64,000 nucleotides of DNA from Olsenella sp. KGMB02461 (GTDB lineage Bacteria; Actinomycetota; Coriobacteriia; Coriobacteriales; Atopobiaceae). A program made the translations under genes and the position numbers. The stretch covers positions 1,116,001 through 1,180,000 of the forward strand of contig NZ_JABAHI010000008.1 in the NCBI RefSeq assembly GCF_012584445.1. Direction: 5' to 3'. The notes under the pieces were generated by a model, which saw only the letters and a program-made list of their open reading frames with translations, was not told the origin of the DNA and did no database searches. The first letter of the stretch is position 1, and each line of letters opens with the position of its first letter. Positions 19,201 through 26,548 of the stretch are shown one piece after another.

Positions 19201-19777
19201 CCAGGCGGTCCTGGGCGATCTGGGCCAGAAGGTCCATGATCTGCACGGAGGTTTTTGAGTCCAGGGCGCCGGTGGGCTCGTCGGCCAGGATGATGCCCGG
19301 GTTGTTCACGATGGCGCGGGCAATGGCCACGCGCTGCATCTGGCCGCCGCTCATCATGGTGGGCTTCTTGTGCAGCTGGTCGCCCAATCCCACGCGCTCC
19401 AGCGCCTCGGTGGCGCGACGGGTGCGCTCGGCCTTGGGAACGCCGTCGAGCACGAGGGCTAGTTCGACGTTGGAGAGCACCGACTGATGAGGAATGATGT
19501 TATAGCTCTGGAACACAAAGCCGATGGAGTGGTTGCGGTAGGCATCCCAATCGGCGTCAGAGTAGTCCTTGGTGGAGCGACCGTCGATGAGCAGGTCGCC
19601 CGAGGTGTATTTGTCAAGGCCTCCAATAATGTTGAGCAGCGTGGTCTTGCCGCATCCCGAGGGGCCCAAGATAGCCACGAACTCGCTCTGGCGAAAGCTC
19701 AACGACACGTCGTCGAGGGCCACCACCTCGCCCTCCGCCATGGGATAGCGTTTAGAGATGTGAGAAAGCTCCAGCAT
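16205..19777 (-). CDS. MacB-like ABC transporter: ATPase fused to FtsX-type permease with a large external domain
   Basis: This protein of about 1190 residues has an N-terminal ATPase with Walker A GPSGCGKTT, signature MSGGQMQRVAIARA and Walker B IILADEPTGALD. A first membrane helix follows (AFAGAIGIIGIALILSLSSG), then about 650 external residues, then three C-terminal FtsX helices ending KKDPAVVLRSE. The external part is odd. A Thr/Pro/Gly-rich linker leads to one InlB/Flg_new-like beta repeat (about 739-815: VTFKNWDGTVLSG...FLGW...YTAAF). A set of degenerate LMRQYL...MD(P/T)E repeats follows (about 905-985). I chose ATG 19777 because AGGAGG precedes it. It probably exports peptides or lipids, or remodels the envelope. 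The substrate is unknown. Confidence 0.88.
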   Translation of the reverse strand: MLELSHISKRYPMAEGEVVALDDVSLSFRQSEFVAILGPSGCGKTTLLNIIGGLDKYTSGDLLIDGRSTKDYSDADWDAYRNHSIGFVFQSYNIIPHQSVLSNVELALVLDGVPKAERTRRATEALERVGLGDQLHKKPTMMSGGQMQRVAIARAIVNNPGIILADEPTGALDSKTSVQIMDLLAQIAQDRLVIMVTHNPELAEKYANRTVRLSDGSVVSDSNPPTAAELADEPVYQKPPHTHLPFAAALGLSANNLRTKKGRAFLTAFAGAIGIIGIALILSLSSGMNDYINKLETDVMGSYPLQIDRSSFDMANVQSYRRDRVEGDLMGGGSGEGASAGSSDAATGDEGSSDAAGQAADPGEVTSDNLVGSIYRDLDSMVKTNNLGAFRTWIEAHRGEINDAVTDIAYSYDVNPQVWREDSQGDPVLVSPRSLIQQQGGYASMALSQTSGISTEWKQLVDSPVLREDHYELVAGDWPQEANEVALVIDEDNRISDFYLYTLGLMDMDRMQQVVDAAQNGTDIDDPTETFDYSAILNREYTVFSPSQLYRENGGVYEDMESDDAFMKEALDAGDGYQVHIAGVLKAKESASYTSGVVYTGALTHELMDRAAQTPVVKAQLANPEKNVLTGKEFGSGSEQAMSSIDSLYGNMMSGMMSYSGYEAPESAAQGSPQTLAMQPGQWLQLDLATPADGPDLMTVDAATPDGTTSGASTSTAPGDAAPDGGETTPGDTTPDAATFSVTFKNWDGTVLSGPAEVAKGQQIPASAVPATPTHAGDGTATYVFLGWRPEGQTLLYPAGTPLPAVEADCVYTAAFVAIPAQQPDAATAAILQALAQLTPEQRALLASALQGNEVTIDDLINAGVITREQVDQLQAEASERLEEEAQKYLQDYIDSIDTEALMRQYMQQYLGSMDPETLMKRYLAGMDTDELMRQYLAQAMGSGQMEDLIRQYLSSMSQEDLMALFGAQLGSLDLESLAASMNPAAANSYDAVMTQLGYATEDDPYAITFYPKDFESKQKVQGFIDEYNAQASEEDQITYTDMVGLMTRSITEIVDIITAVLLAFVSISLVVSSIMIAIITYISVLERTKEIGILRALGASKGDITRIFNAETFIEGLMSGVMGVVVTMLLNIPISDVIYKSYGAANIACLPPYDALLLVGISVLLTFIAGFIPARLAAKKDPAVVLRSE

Positions 19778-20082
19778 GGAGTCCTCCTGAGGGTCAATGG
19801 TGCAAAGGCCGGGGGCCCGCACAGCAAGGATGGCGCTTGCGCCCTGCCAGCGCCCAGGCCTCCGCACTTCTCACAAGGCCCAGGCGATGCCGAGAAACAC
19901 CTTCCCCTAAGGATCCCCCTATTAGTTTCTAGTAACAACAAAAGGGTCCCAGGTTTTAAAACCCGAGACCCTCAGCTGCTTACTGATATTCCACTAGGCC
20001 GATGTCCGAGCGTCGATGTGGAGGTGTACGCCAAGAAGCGACCTTGGGATGAACCTAACTTCATTGCTTTAAGCGGCAGCGA
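19778..20082. other. Intergenic region upstream of the ABC gene
   Basis: No gene. It contains a perfect copy of the dispersed 10-mer (TGCCGAGAAA at 19888), the terminator of the arsR-like gene at 19943-19972, and presumably the ABC-gene promoter (the AT-rich TTAGTTTCTAGTAA near 19921). Confidence 0.55.
19943..19972 (-). terminator. Terminator of the ArsR-family gene
   Basis: Near-palindrome AGGGTC.C.GGTTTTAAAACC...GACCCT; on the minus strand it is followed by TTTTGTTGTT. It sits 110 bp beyond the stop at 20083. Confidence 0.75.
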
Positions 20083-20478
20083 TCAATCTTCCATAGCCAC
20101 ACGGCGCACATCGCCATCTTGCCCGTCATCCATGCGAATGACCGCGGGCTCTTGCTCTACCTCTTGGCCGATGCCGCGGCGGGCAGCGCGGACTTTGAGC
20201 GAACGCGGAGTGCGCAAGCTGGTGACGCAGCGCTCCAAGCGGTCCACCGCATCAAGGTTGATGGAGTAGTGGGTCCACTTGCCCTTGCGCTTGGCAACAA
20301 CAATGCCCGCACCGATAAGGACCTTCATGTGATGGGAGAGGGTAGACTGCGCAATGTCCAGACGGTCCAGCAGGGAGCTTGCCGTCACGCCAGGATTGCG
20401 TGCGATGCAACGAACGATTTCGACGCGGTTTTCATCTGCCAGTGCTTTGAAGATGGCAGCACTATCAATGCTCTTCAT
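20083..20478 (-). CDS. ArsR-family winged-helix transcriptional regulator
   Basis: This 131-residue repressor-type regulator has a clear winged helix near the N-terminus: AAIFKALADENRVEIVRCIA, then GVTASSLLDRLDIAQSTLSHHMKVL as the DNA-reading helix pair, and KRKGKWTHYSI as the wing. The metal-binding CxC of classical ArsR is absent. A charged tail of about 35 residues (RRGIGQEVEQEP...) follows. GGAGGAG precedes the ATG. It may control the MacB-like transporter downstream, which is on the same strand but behind a terminator. The signal sensed is unknown. Confidence 0.88.
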   Translation of the reverse strand: MKSIDSAAIFKALADENRVEIVRCIARNPGVTASSLLDRLDIAQSTLSHHMKVLIGAGIVVAKRKGKWTHYSINLDAVDRLERCVTSLRTPRSLKVRAARRGIGQEVEQEPAVIRMDDGQDGDVRRVAMED

Positions 20479-21139
20479 GGCTCCTCCAGCGCCTACGAAA
20501 AGATGGAACGATAGTCAGCATCTATAATGCATCCATTAGCGACGTTTGTCTATACGTAATTCCTAATCAGTTTGGAATGCGCCAAACATATCGATGAACG
20601 CGCGTTAGTTCCAAATCCTACATCCTGAGGTCAGGGGCGATTTACCGCTAACTGTTGATGAATACCCTAAAACTCTGTGGAAATTTTCTTTCATATCGTT
20701 ACTTAACAATATCTTTGAAACCCGTTTTCCTGCTGTTCCCGGCTCTAAGATTATCACTGGTTGCATAGCCCCTGAAGCACAGTCTACGATTTCGTGAGCA
20801 TCTATAGTGCATAACACTATGATGGTCCTCAATATATATTATGCAAATATACCCGCTAATTCCCCTGATTTTGCTCTCACGGGATAATGGCTGAACACAC
20901 CCTTAGCAAACACATGCTAATCTATTTGAAATTGCATGCTATATCTATCAATTTCTGCCTTATTATTTGTATCAGGTTGCATTCAACGTGTAATAAGGGA
21001 GCTTATCAAAAAATAATTATTTTGTATCATTGTTATAGATGCTGGCAGGCTGCCGTACAGAAAAACGCCCAAAAGCCCTCTCTAAAGGGCCATGGTAGAT
21101 GCGCATTGGGCAACCCGTTTACGGACGTTTTGCTACCGT
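20479..21139. other. 661-bp AT-rich region without a recognised gene
   Basis: The short ORFs on both strands here lack ribosome sites and family features. The words GCATCTATAATGCAT (near 20518) and GCATCTATAGTGCATA (near 20798) form a related pair about 280 bp apart, possibly operator sites or element ends. Composition is more AT-rich than the flanks. Confidence 0.5.
21075..21090 (-). terminator. Short hairpin after the lipoprotein gene
   Basis: GCCCTTTAGAGAGGGC read on the minus strand is followed by TTTTGGGCGTTTTT. It lies about 50 bp beyond the stop at 21140. Confidence 0.55.
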
Positions 21140-21724
21140 TCACCCAAATTGAGGATAACTGAATGTTGCAATGGTGTTGCCTGACGAGTTTTGAAGCGTC
21201 ACGTTGCACTGCAACGATTGGCCAGCGATCACTTGATGGAGCGCCACCACATAAATGGCCAGGCTTGCAGCGTTTTGGCCTTGTTCGCCCATATCGTCTT
21301 TGGCGCAGGTGAGGGTGATCTGAGTGAGGTCGTCGCTGTAATCCACGGCCACAATTTGAGGGTAGTCCCGAGAGCCTGGGATGGCATCGAGCACCTTGCG
21401 CGTAGAAGCCATACTGTCTTCACAAAACCGCTTGTAGTTGCTGTCGCTCATGGTGACCAGATAATTGCCCTCGCCGTCGCGCTGCACATCGGAGCCGCCA
21501 TAGCTTTCCAGCTGGGAGATGGCGCCCTTCTCGTCTTTGGATCCAAAGAAGGCCTGCGGCACGGTGAAGCGCCTGCCGGTTGTGGTCTGCTGGGAAACCT
21601 GTCCCGAGTTTGCAGAGCCAGCCGTGGCGCCGCAGCCTGCGAGCGCCAAGGGGCTGGCGCAGAGAGCTGCCAGCGCCAGGGCGCATAGCAGCTTGGGAGC
21701 CAATGCGTTTCTCAAGAGTGCCAT
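21140..21724 (-). CDS. Putative lipoprotein of unknown function
   Basis: This 194-residue secreted protein starts at ATG 21724 behind TAGGAG. A lipoprotein signal peptide (MALLRNALAPKLLCALALAA...) ends in the lipobox LALAGC, so the mature protein would be lipidated on a cysteine. The mature part has a short Ser/Gln linker. A mixed alpha/beta domain follows (FTVPQAFFGSKDEKGAISQLESYG, then YKRFCEDSMASTRKVLDAIPG). It ends ...TIATFSYPQFG, with strands that look like an immunoglobulin-like fold (LQCNVTLQNSSGNTIATF). No catalytic motif or family name is recognised. It is divergent from the DUF2974 hydrolase gene. Confidence 0.75.
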   Translation of the reverse strand: MALLRNALAPKLLCALALAALCASPLALAGCGATAGSANSGQVSQQTTTGRRFTVPQAFFGSKDEKGAISQLESYGGSDVQRDGEGNYLVTMSDSNYKRFCEDSMASTRKVLDAIPGSRDYPQIVAVDYSDDLTQITLTCAKDDMGEQGQNAASLAIYVVALHQVIAGQSLQCNVTLQNSSGNTIATFSYPQFG

Positions 21725-21909
21725 ACCGCTCCTAGAACAGTTCTTCGAGGCTCCCCGGGCACAAGGCCGCTGGCTCCCCAAAAGCTCTTATCAATCAGTC
21801 ACTTATATGGTAATAATCGCCTGCAGACAAAGAGCGAGTACCATTCGGTACACATCGAGAGGACAAAACTTACGCGCCTTGACGGCAAGGCTCTCAGAGA
21901 GGACCACCT

Positions 21910-23280
21910 ATGGCCGACATGCTCGACTACCTGGATTGGTTTGGCGACATCCCTTTGGCAGAAGTGCCCTTTAACGAGGTAGACAATGCCATCTTGGCCC
22001 AGCTGGCCTACTGCGCCCTCGAGGGCGTGGTGCCTACCGTAGAAGAAGGCGGCGCCATCTCCATGGCCACAGCCGACGTTCGCTATCGCCAGATTCACGA
22101 CAAAGAGTCCATCTATGGCTCCGCCGGGGTCATCTCGCCCTACACCGCTCTTTTGCCGGGGCGCCTAGGGGCCAGCAAGCGCTTTGGGAACGCCCAGCTC
22201 TCAAACCTCCACTCTCACTTGGACGCCGATACCGCCGAGCAGTTTTGCGCCTTTCACATCGCTTTAGATGACGGTTCTACCTATGTGGCCTTCCGGGGCA
22301 CCGACGACACCTTGGTAGGCTGGCGCGAAGACTTCGAGATGACCTACGGCACAGTGCCTTCCCAGCGCTCTGCGGTGGACTACCTCAACACCACCTGCGC
22401 CTCTGCCTTGGGTCCCCTTATGGTAGGAGGCCACTCCAAGGGCGGGAACCTGGCCATCTACGGGGCCGCCCTCTGCGACAGGACCATCCAAGACCGCATC
22501 ACCCACGTGTGGAACAACGACGGCCCGGGCTTTGACAAAGGGGTTCTCGCTGCCGAGAAACTCGCGGCCATCCAGGGAAGGATTTCCACCTTTGTCCCTG
22601 TGTTCGACGTGGTAGGGCAGCTTTTATCGGTAACTCAACACGCCAAGATCGTGGAGAGCGACGCCGCGGGGATCATGCAGCACTCGGCCATGAGCTGGCA
22701 GGTGATGGGGCCGCGGTTTGTGGCGGCGAGCCCTCAGGAGCTTTTGCCTGCGGCCAAAAGCCTCAACCTGGCCTTCGACCGCTGGCTCAGCGAGACCACC
22801 GAGCAGGAGCGCAAGCATGTCTTCACTGCGTTCTTCGACGCGCTGGCGGCCATCCCGGTGACCACCCTTTCAGATCTTATGAGCGGAGATCCGGCGATCT
22901 TGGCCGCCGTCACCGAGAAGCTGGTAAACGCCGATCCCAAGACCCGCGACTACATCATGGACCTGCTGGGCGTGCTGGCCGGCGGCTACATGCAGGAGCG
23001 GGTGACTACTGTGGCCCAGATGACTCAGGATACCGTGGCGGCCATGATAGACAATCCTATAAACCGCCGAAGGGCGCCTCAGATGGACGAGGACGCGCCC
23101 CTCACCCCTGAAGAGATGCGCCACTACCGCCGCTATTTAGGTCGCGAGCAGGCCTGGGAAAACGTGGCCAAGCTTTTGGGGGTGCGGGCTTCTCGGCTTA
23201 AAAAGGGATGCGCCGTGGCAGCCGGCGCGCTGGGTGTCACAGCGCTCATCTCGGCCATTGTGCGCAGGCGTCAGAGCTAG
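21910..23280 (+). CDS. DUF2974 (Mbeg1-like) alpha/beta hydrolase
   Basis: This 456-residue protein has a lipase-like alpha/beta-hydrolase core. FCAFHIALDDGSTYVAFRGTDDTLVGWREDF is the strand and oxyanion region, and VGGHSKGGNLAIYGA is the nucleophile elbow (G-H-S-K-G). NNDGPGFDK follows. The catalytic serine is in GHSKG. The C-terminal 150 residues are helical and end in a hydrophobic helix with a basic tail (AVAAGALGVTALISAIVRRRQS), suggesting membrane attachment. The family is common in gut Firmicutes and Actinobacteria and its physiological substrate is unknown. It is convergent with the next gene. Confidence 0.85.
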   Translation: MADMLDYLDWFGDIPLAEVPFNEVDNAILAQLAYCALEGVVPTVEEGGAISMATADVRYRQIHDKESIYGSAGVISPYTALLPGRLGASKRFGNAQLSNLHSHLDADTAEQFCAFHIALDDGSTYVAFRGTDDTLVGWREDFEMTYGTVPSQRSAVDYLNTTCASALGPLMVGGHSKGGNLAIYGAALCDRTIQDRITHVWNNDGPGFDKGVLAAEKLAAIQGRISTFVPVFDVVGQLLSVTQHAKIVESDAAGIMQHSAMSWQVMGPRFVAASPQELLPAAKSLNLAFDRWLSETTEQERKHVFTAFFDALAAIPVTTLSDLMSGDPAILAAVTEKLVNADPKTRDYIMDLLGVLAGGYMQERVTTVAQMTQDTVAAMIDNPINRRRAPQMDEDAPLTPEEMRHYRRYLGREQAWENVAKLLGVRASRLKKGCAVAAGALGVTALISAIVRRRQS

Positions 23281-23332
23281 CCCTGCCGGCCTAAGGGCCC
23301 TTTTGCGCGCCCAGAGCCAGCTGCTCTGGCAC

Positions 23333-24868
23333 CTAGCTCTGGGTGCGGGCGCTGTTGTCCACATGCATGGTCATAGTTTGGAAGCGATGCTGCATGTAGG
23401 CGTTGTCGTAGTGTTCGGCGCAGAAGCGCTCCACCTGGTTGGTCACCGGCACGCCGGCCTCGCGCAGGTACCAGCAGTCCAGTGTAGTGAGGGTGGCGGC
23501 TCCGTCAAAGAGGATGAGCACCGCGCAGATGGCCGTGAGGCAGTAGCGCCAGCCCCAGGGGATCTTCTTGATGAAGTAGAGCATCACCGGCAAAAGAAGC
23601 TTGACCCACACCAGGCCCAAAAGGCCCCAGCAGCACATATAGAAGAAGTTGGTGCGTCCGTCGATGTTCAAGAAGGTGCCAGAGTAATTCCAGGCGGTCA
23701 CGCCAAAGGCGTACTGCATGAACCAGCTGGTGAAGAACTCAAAAGCACCACCGATAAGCGCGCTCACCAAAAAGATGACCGCCACCGGCTTGTTATGGAA
23801 ATGATTGAGCGCGATGGTCATGAGGCAGGCGCCAAAGCCATAGATGGGCGAGAAGGGGCCCCAGAGCATGCCGGCACGGTCCATCCACCAGTGATTGCCA
23901 ATGTAGAAGTAGAGGGTCTCCACCATCAGGCCGATGATGGACGCGATGACAAAGATCCAAAAGAGGTTGAAGAAGTTGAGGGTGATGTAGCCAGTGCCTG
24001 GACGCTTGCCCGGGGTGTTGGTGCGCTCGTCGGAGGAGAAGATCATGGCGCGCAGCGACTCGGACTCGGTGCGGCGGTTGGCGCGCTCCAGAGCCAGCTC
24101 GGGATCCCAATAGGAGTGCAGCGAGATGAGCAAGGCCGCATCCAGGGCGAAGATCACCAAAAACGAGGTCATGCCAAAGACCATCACATGACACAGGATG
24201 GCGCCGGTGAGCACCACCAGGCTGGCTTCGCACAGCTGGAGCCTAAAGCGCGTCTCCCCTTCCCACATGCGAAAAGCCAGGATAGCCAGCAGGGCGGCGA
24301 GCGCCAGAATGCACACGGACTCGGCCACAAAGATGGACACCGTGAGCATGAGGTTGGCGTGGTCGCCCGAGGACAGGTCGGTGAAGGCCACCATGGCCGC
24401 GCTGGCAAACAGCGGAATCAAAAAGGCGGCAGCCACCAGGCAGAGCACTGCATAAATGGCGCAGGAGCGCGACAGGTTGTGCCCCAGCACTTCCACGTAG
24501 CTGGGCAGATGCAGGCCCTTGGAGGTAAGGATGCCCGCCCCCGCAGCCTCGGTCTCTGCCGCAGTGGGGCGAGGCCCCTGCGGCCGAGAAGCCCGCACCT
24601 CTTCATCCGCCACCGGGCCAAAGAAGGCATCCAGGGTCTCGTCGTAGCGAGTACGACCTATCTGACGGTCGATTTTGCGGCGCTGGCGCACCAGCTTTGC
24701 CTGCTGGTTGCCTAGCTCGCGGATCTGGCGCTCGAGGTCATCGCGCTGCTGCCTGAGCTCACGCATGGGGCTGGCATCTTTCTTCACCGCAGCCTGAACC
24801 TCGACCTGGGAGGCCTGAGCCTTCCCCGCCTGGCGGGAATGCTTTATATGATGATGACGAATCGCCAT
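23333..24868 (-). CDS. CmpB-like putative ABC transporter permease/membrane protein
   Basis: This 511-residue protein has a basic, coiled-coil N-terminal region (RELRQQRDDLERQIRELGNQ and on). Several membrane helices follow, and then the PF06541-type block: YFYIGNHWWMDRAGMLWGPF, PIYGFGACLMTIALNHFHNK, FFTSWFMQYAFGVTAWNYSG and RTNFFYMCCWGLLGLVWVK. This block is annotated in databases as ABC-transporter permease CmpB, although no ATPase is adjacent here, so transport is not shown. I chose ATG 24868 because AGGTG precedes it. An ATG five codons upstream lacks a site. Role unknown. Confidence 0.8.
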   Translation of the reverse strand: MAIRHHHIKHSRQAGKAQASQVEVQAAVKKDASPMRELRQQRDDLERQIRELGNQQAKLVRQRRKIDRQIGRTRYDETLDAFFGPVADEEVRASRPQGPRPTAAETEAAGAGILTSKGLHLPSYVEVLGHNLSRSCAIYAVLCLVAAAFLIPLFASAAMVAFTDLSSGDHANLMLTVSIFVAESVCILALAALLAILAFRMWEGETRFRLQLCEASLVVLTGAILCHVMVFGMTSFLVIFALDAALLISLHSYWDPELALERANRRTESESLRAMIFSSDERTNTPGKRPGTGYITLNFFNLFWIFVIASIIGLMVETLYFYIGNHWWMDRAGMLWGPFSPIYGFGACLMTIALNHFHNKPVAVIFLVSALIGGAFEFFTSWFMQYAFGVTAWNYSGTFLNIDGRTNFFYMCCWGLLGLVWVKLLLPVMLYFIKKIPWGWRYCLTAICAVLILFDGAATLTTLDCWYLREAGVPVTNQVERFCAEHYDNAYMQHRFQTMTMHVDNSARTQS

Positions 24869-25043
24869 GGGGCACCTGCTCACAGTGGGTTGCAGTCATA
24901 GTTCGGGGGGAGTATTCCCCTTCTCGCTGGCTGCATCCACTGAAGCGGCTTTGAAGGCAGATCATAAAAAGTTTGAAAGACTCTTCAAGCCCTTATCAAA
25001 GGCGCCCGCACACCATGCGCCCCTGCTTTGACAATCTATGAGA

Positions 25044-25505
25044 TTAGCACTCGTCGGACTCGCGGGCTACCTGCTCAGCCGCCTCGCTGATGGCATTGAG
25101 CATAGCCACGATCTTATCGGCATCGTCCTCGCCTACGCGCTCTGCCACAGCACCCACAATGTCCAGGATCTTGGCATGTTGGCGCTCGTAGATGTTGGAG
25201 CCGGGACGCAGCGTGGTAAAGACGCGGCGGCGGTCCACATCCGAGCGCTCCCGCTTGATAATGCCCTTGGCCTCCATGGAAGAGAGCGTGCGGTTCATCT
25301 GCGATTTGAGCATGTGAGACTCGTTGCATAGATCCGTGGCAGTAAGTTTGTGGCCAGGATTCTCTACCTCATTCTTCATGAGAATGTTGCAGATGACCGC
25401 CTCGTTATATCGAAGCTCTTGGAACTGTTGGACCTGCGCGACGCTCGCGGTGACCCTAAGCCAGGCCGCCAACATCCGTTCTTTGTCTTCCTTAGTCAAG
25501 GCCAT
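25044..25505 (-). CDS. MarR-family transcriptional regulator
   Basis: This 153-residue winged-helix regulator has the helix-turn-helix LTATDLCNESHMLKSQMNRTLSSMEAKG, then the wing IIKRERSDVDRRRVFTTLRPG with the typical D-x-R-x(n)-R pattern. A C-terminal dimerisation helix follows (ILDIVGAVAERVG...). It is a complete, normal-length MarR protein. I chose the start at ATG 25505 over an upstream in-frame codon at 25514. It sits downstream of the nitroreductase gene on the same strand, beyond a terminator, so it is probably transcribed alone from the AT-rich region upstream. Confidence 0.88.
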   Translation of the reverse strand: MALTKEDKERMLAAWLRVTASVAQVQQFQELRYNEAVICNILMKNEVENPGHKLTATDLCNESHMLKSQMNRTLSSMEAKGIIKRERSDVDRRRVFTTLRPGSNIYERQHAKILDIVGAVAERVGEDDADKIVAMLNAISEAAEQVARESDEC

Positions 25506-25660
25506 AGCTAGCACCCTATCGTCGTTAATAAATTATCATACTTAACAAGTTAGATGCTATATTTTGGCACCTAGTTGCCGTAGGTGTAGCGTGTCACAAA
25601 CTAGGGTTTTCCGCAACCGTTCAGATTTATTTTCAGCAATATTTAGTTTTAAATAATAAG

Positions 25661-25685
25661 GGATCTTGACCACAAAACAAGATCC
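25661..25685 (-). terminator. Terminator after the nitroreductase gene
   Basis: Arms GGATCTTG / CAAGATCC surround nine bases. The minus-strand side continues CTTATTATTT. It lies about 60 bp past the stop at 25745. Confidence 0.75.
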
Positions 25686-25744
25686 TTTAGGGAAAAACCG
25701 CTGTTCAGGGCTACCGTATTTTAACGGACAAAATATGGTTGTTT

Positions 25745-26410
25745 TTAGGACCACGCCACATTTTCTCTGCCGGCTCCCAGCTCAAAATGACGCTTAACAA
25801 TGCCTGCATCAACACCGGAAAACGGGCCCGGGGCCACGTTAAGGTGCACGGCGCCCCCGCGATACTCCACCCGAAAGCCCTGGCGGTTAAGGGCGGTGGG
25901 CGCCAGCTGCGCCGCCCACATGCCCCGCTCGAACCAGTCGGGGGCCTCCCCCACCACGCTGGAGAGCTGCTCCACCGACTTCACAGGGTGCGTTTTGCCT
26001 TCGCCTTTGCCGTAACCGATGGCGATGACGCACACGAGCTCCTGCCCAGGCTCCACATAGCGAAGCGCGGCCCTATGGGAGAAGGTAGCCCCTACCCAAC
26101 AGGTGTTGAGGCCCTGCATCTGCGCTTCGAGCACCAACTGCTCGCCCCAATAGCCCACAGCCTCGCCCAAGGCTGCGCCTTTGGGGCCTGCGCACACAAT
26201 GACGTTGTCGACGCCGGAGAACTTGCCGTAGTTGGCGAGCAGGCTCGAGAACACGGAGGGGTCGTCCACCACCAGCGAAAACGCCAGCCCGCTCTCCTCG
26301 TTGACGGTGCCGATGAGCTCCCTTAGCAGGTCAGCCGTGGCAGGCTCGATGGGCCGCGACTGGTAGGACCTCACAGAATGGCGCTGCGCGATGGCGTCCA
26401 TAATGTTCAT
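25745..26410 (-). CDS. Nitroreductase-family flavoprotein
   Basis: This 221-residue NAD(P)H-dependent FMN oxidoreductase-like protein opens with the family signature IMDAIAQRHSVRSYQSRPIEP, where RHSVR contacts the FMN phosphate. AVGYWGEQLVLEAQMQGLNTCWVG is the central helix. LVCVIAIGYGKGEG follows near the second FMN-contact region. The form lacks the typical C-terminal cap of NfsA/NfsB and resembles the TM1586-like group. I chose ATG 26410 because GAGGAG lies eight bases upstream. The substrate is not deducible. Confidence 0.88.
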   Translation of the reverse strand: MNIMDAIAQRHSVRSYQSRPIEPATADLLRELIGTVNEESGLAFSLVVDDPSVFSSLLANYGKFSGVDNVIVCAGPKGAALGEAVGYWGEQLVLEAQMQGLNTCWVGATFSHRAALRYVEPGQELVCVIAIGYGKGEGKTHPVKSVEQLSSVVGEAPDWFERGMWAAQLAPTALNRQGFRVEYRGGAVHLNVAPGPFSGVDAGIVKRHFELGAGRENVAWS

Positions 26411-26548
26411 AGCATTCACTCCTCAAAGGCACTTGAGCCCATAGTTGCCAAGAAGAACTCCCCCTCGAAGCCCAAGCTCAGGTATTTGGGGCTTTCTATA
26501 CCCAGCCTGAGCCAATAGGCCCGCCTGAAAGGCGGCCCTCGAAGCCAG

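Noticed and set aside
20605-20832. 75-codon minus-strand open frame in the AT-rich gap
   Set aside because: No start signal, no recognisable domain, shares composition with non-coding surroundings.
23234-24715. 493-codon open frame antisense to the CmpB-like gene
   Set aside because: His/Gly/Glu-rich low-complexity translation typical of an antisense shadow.
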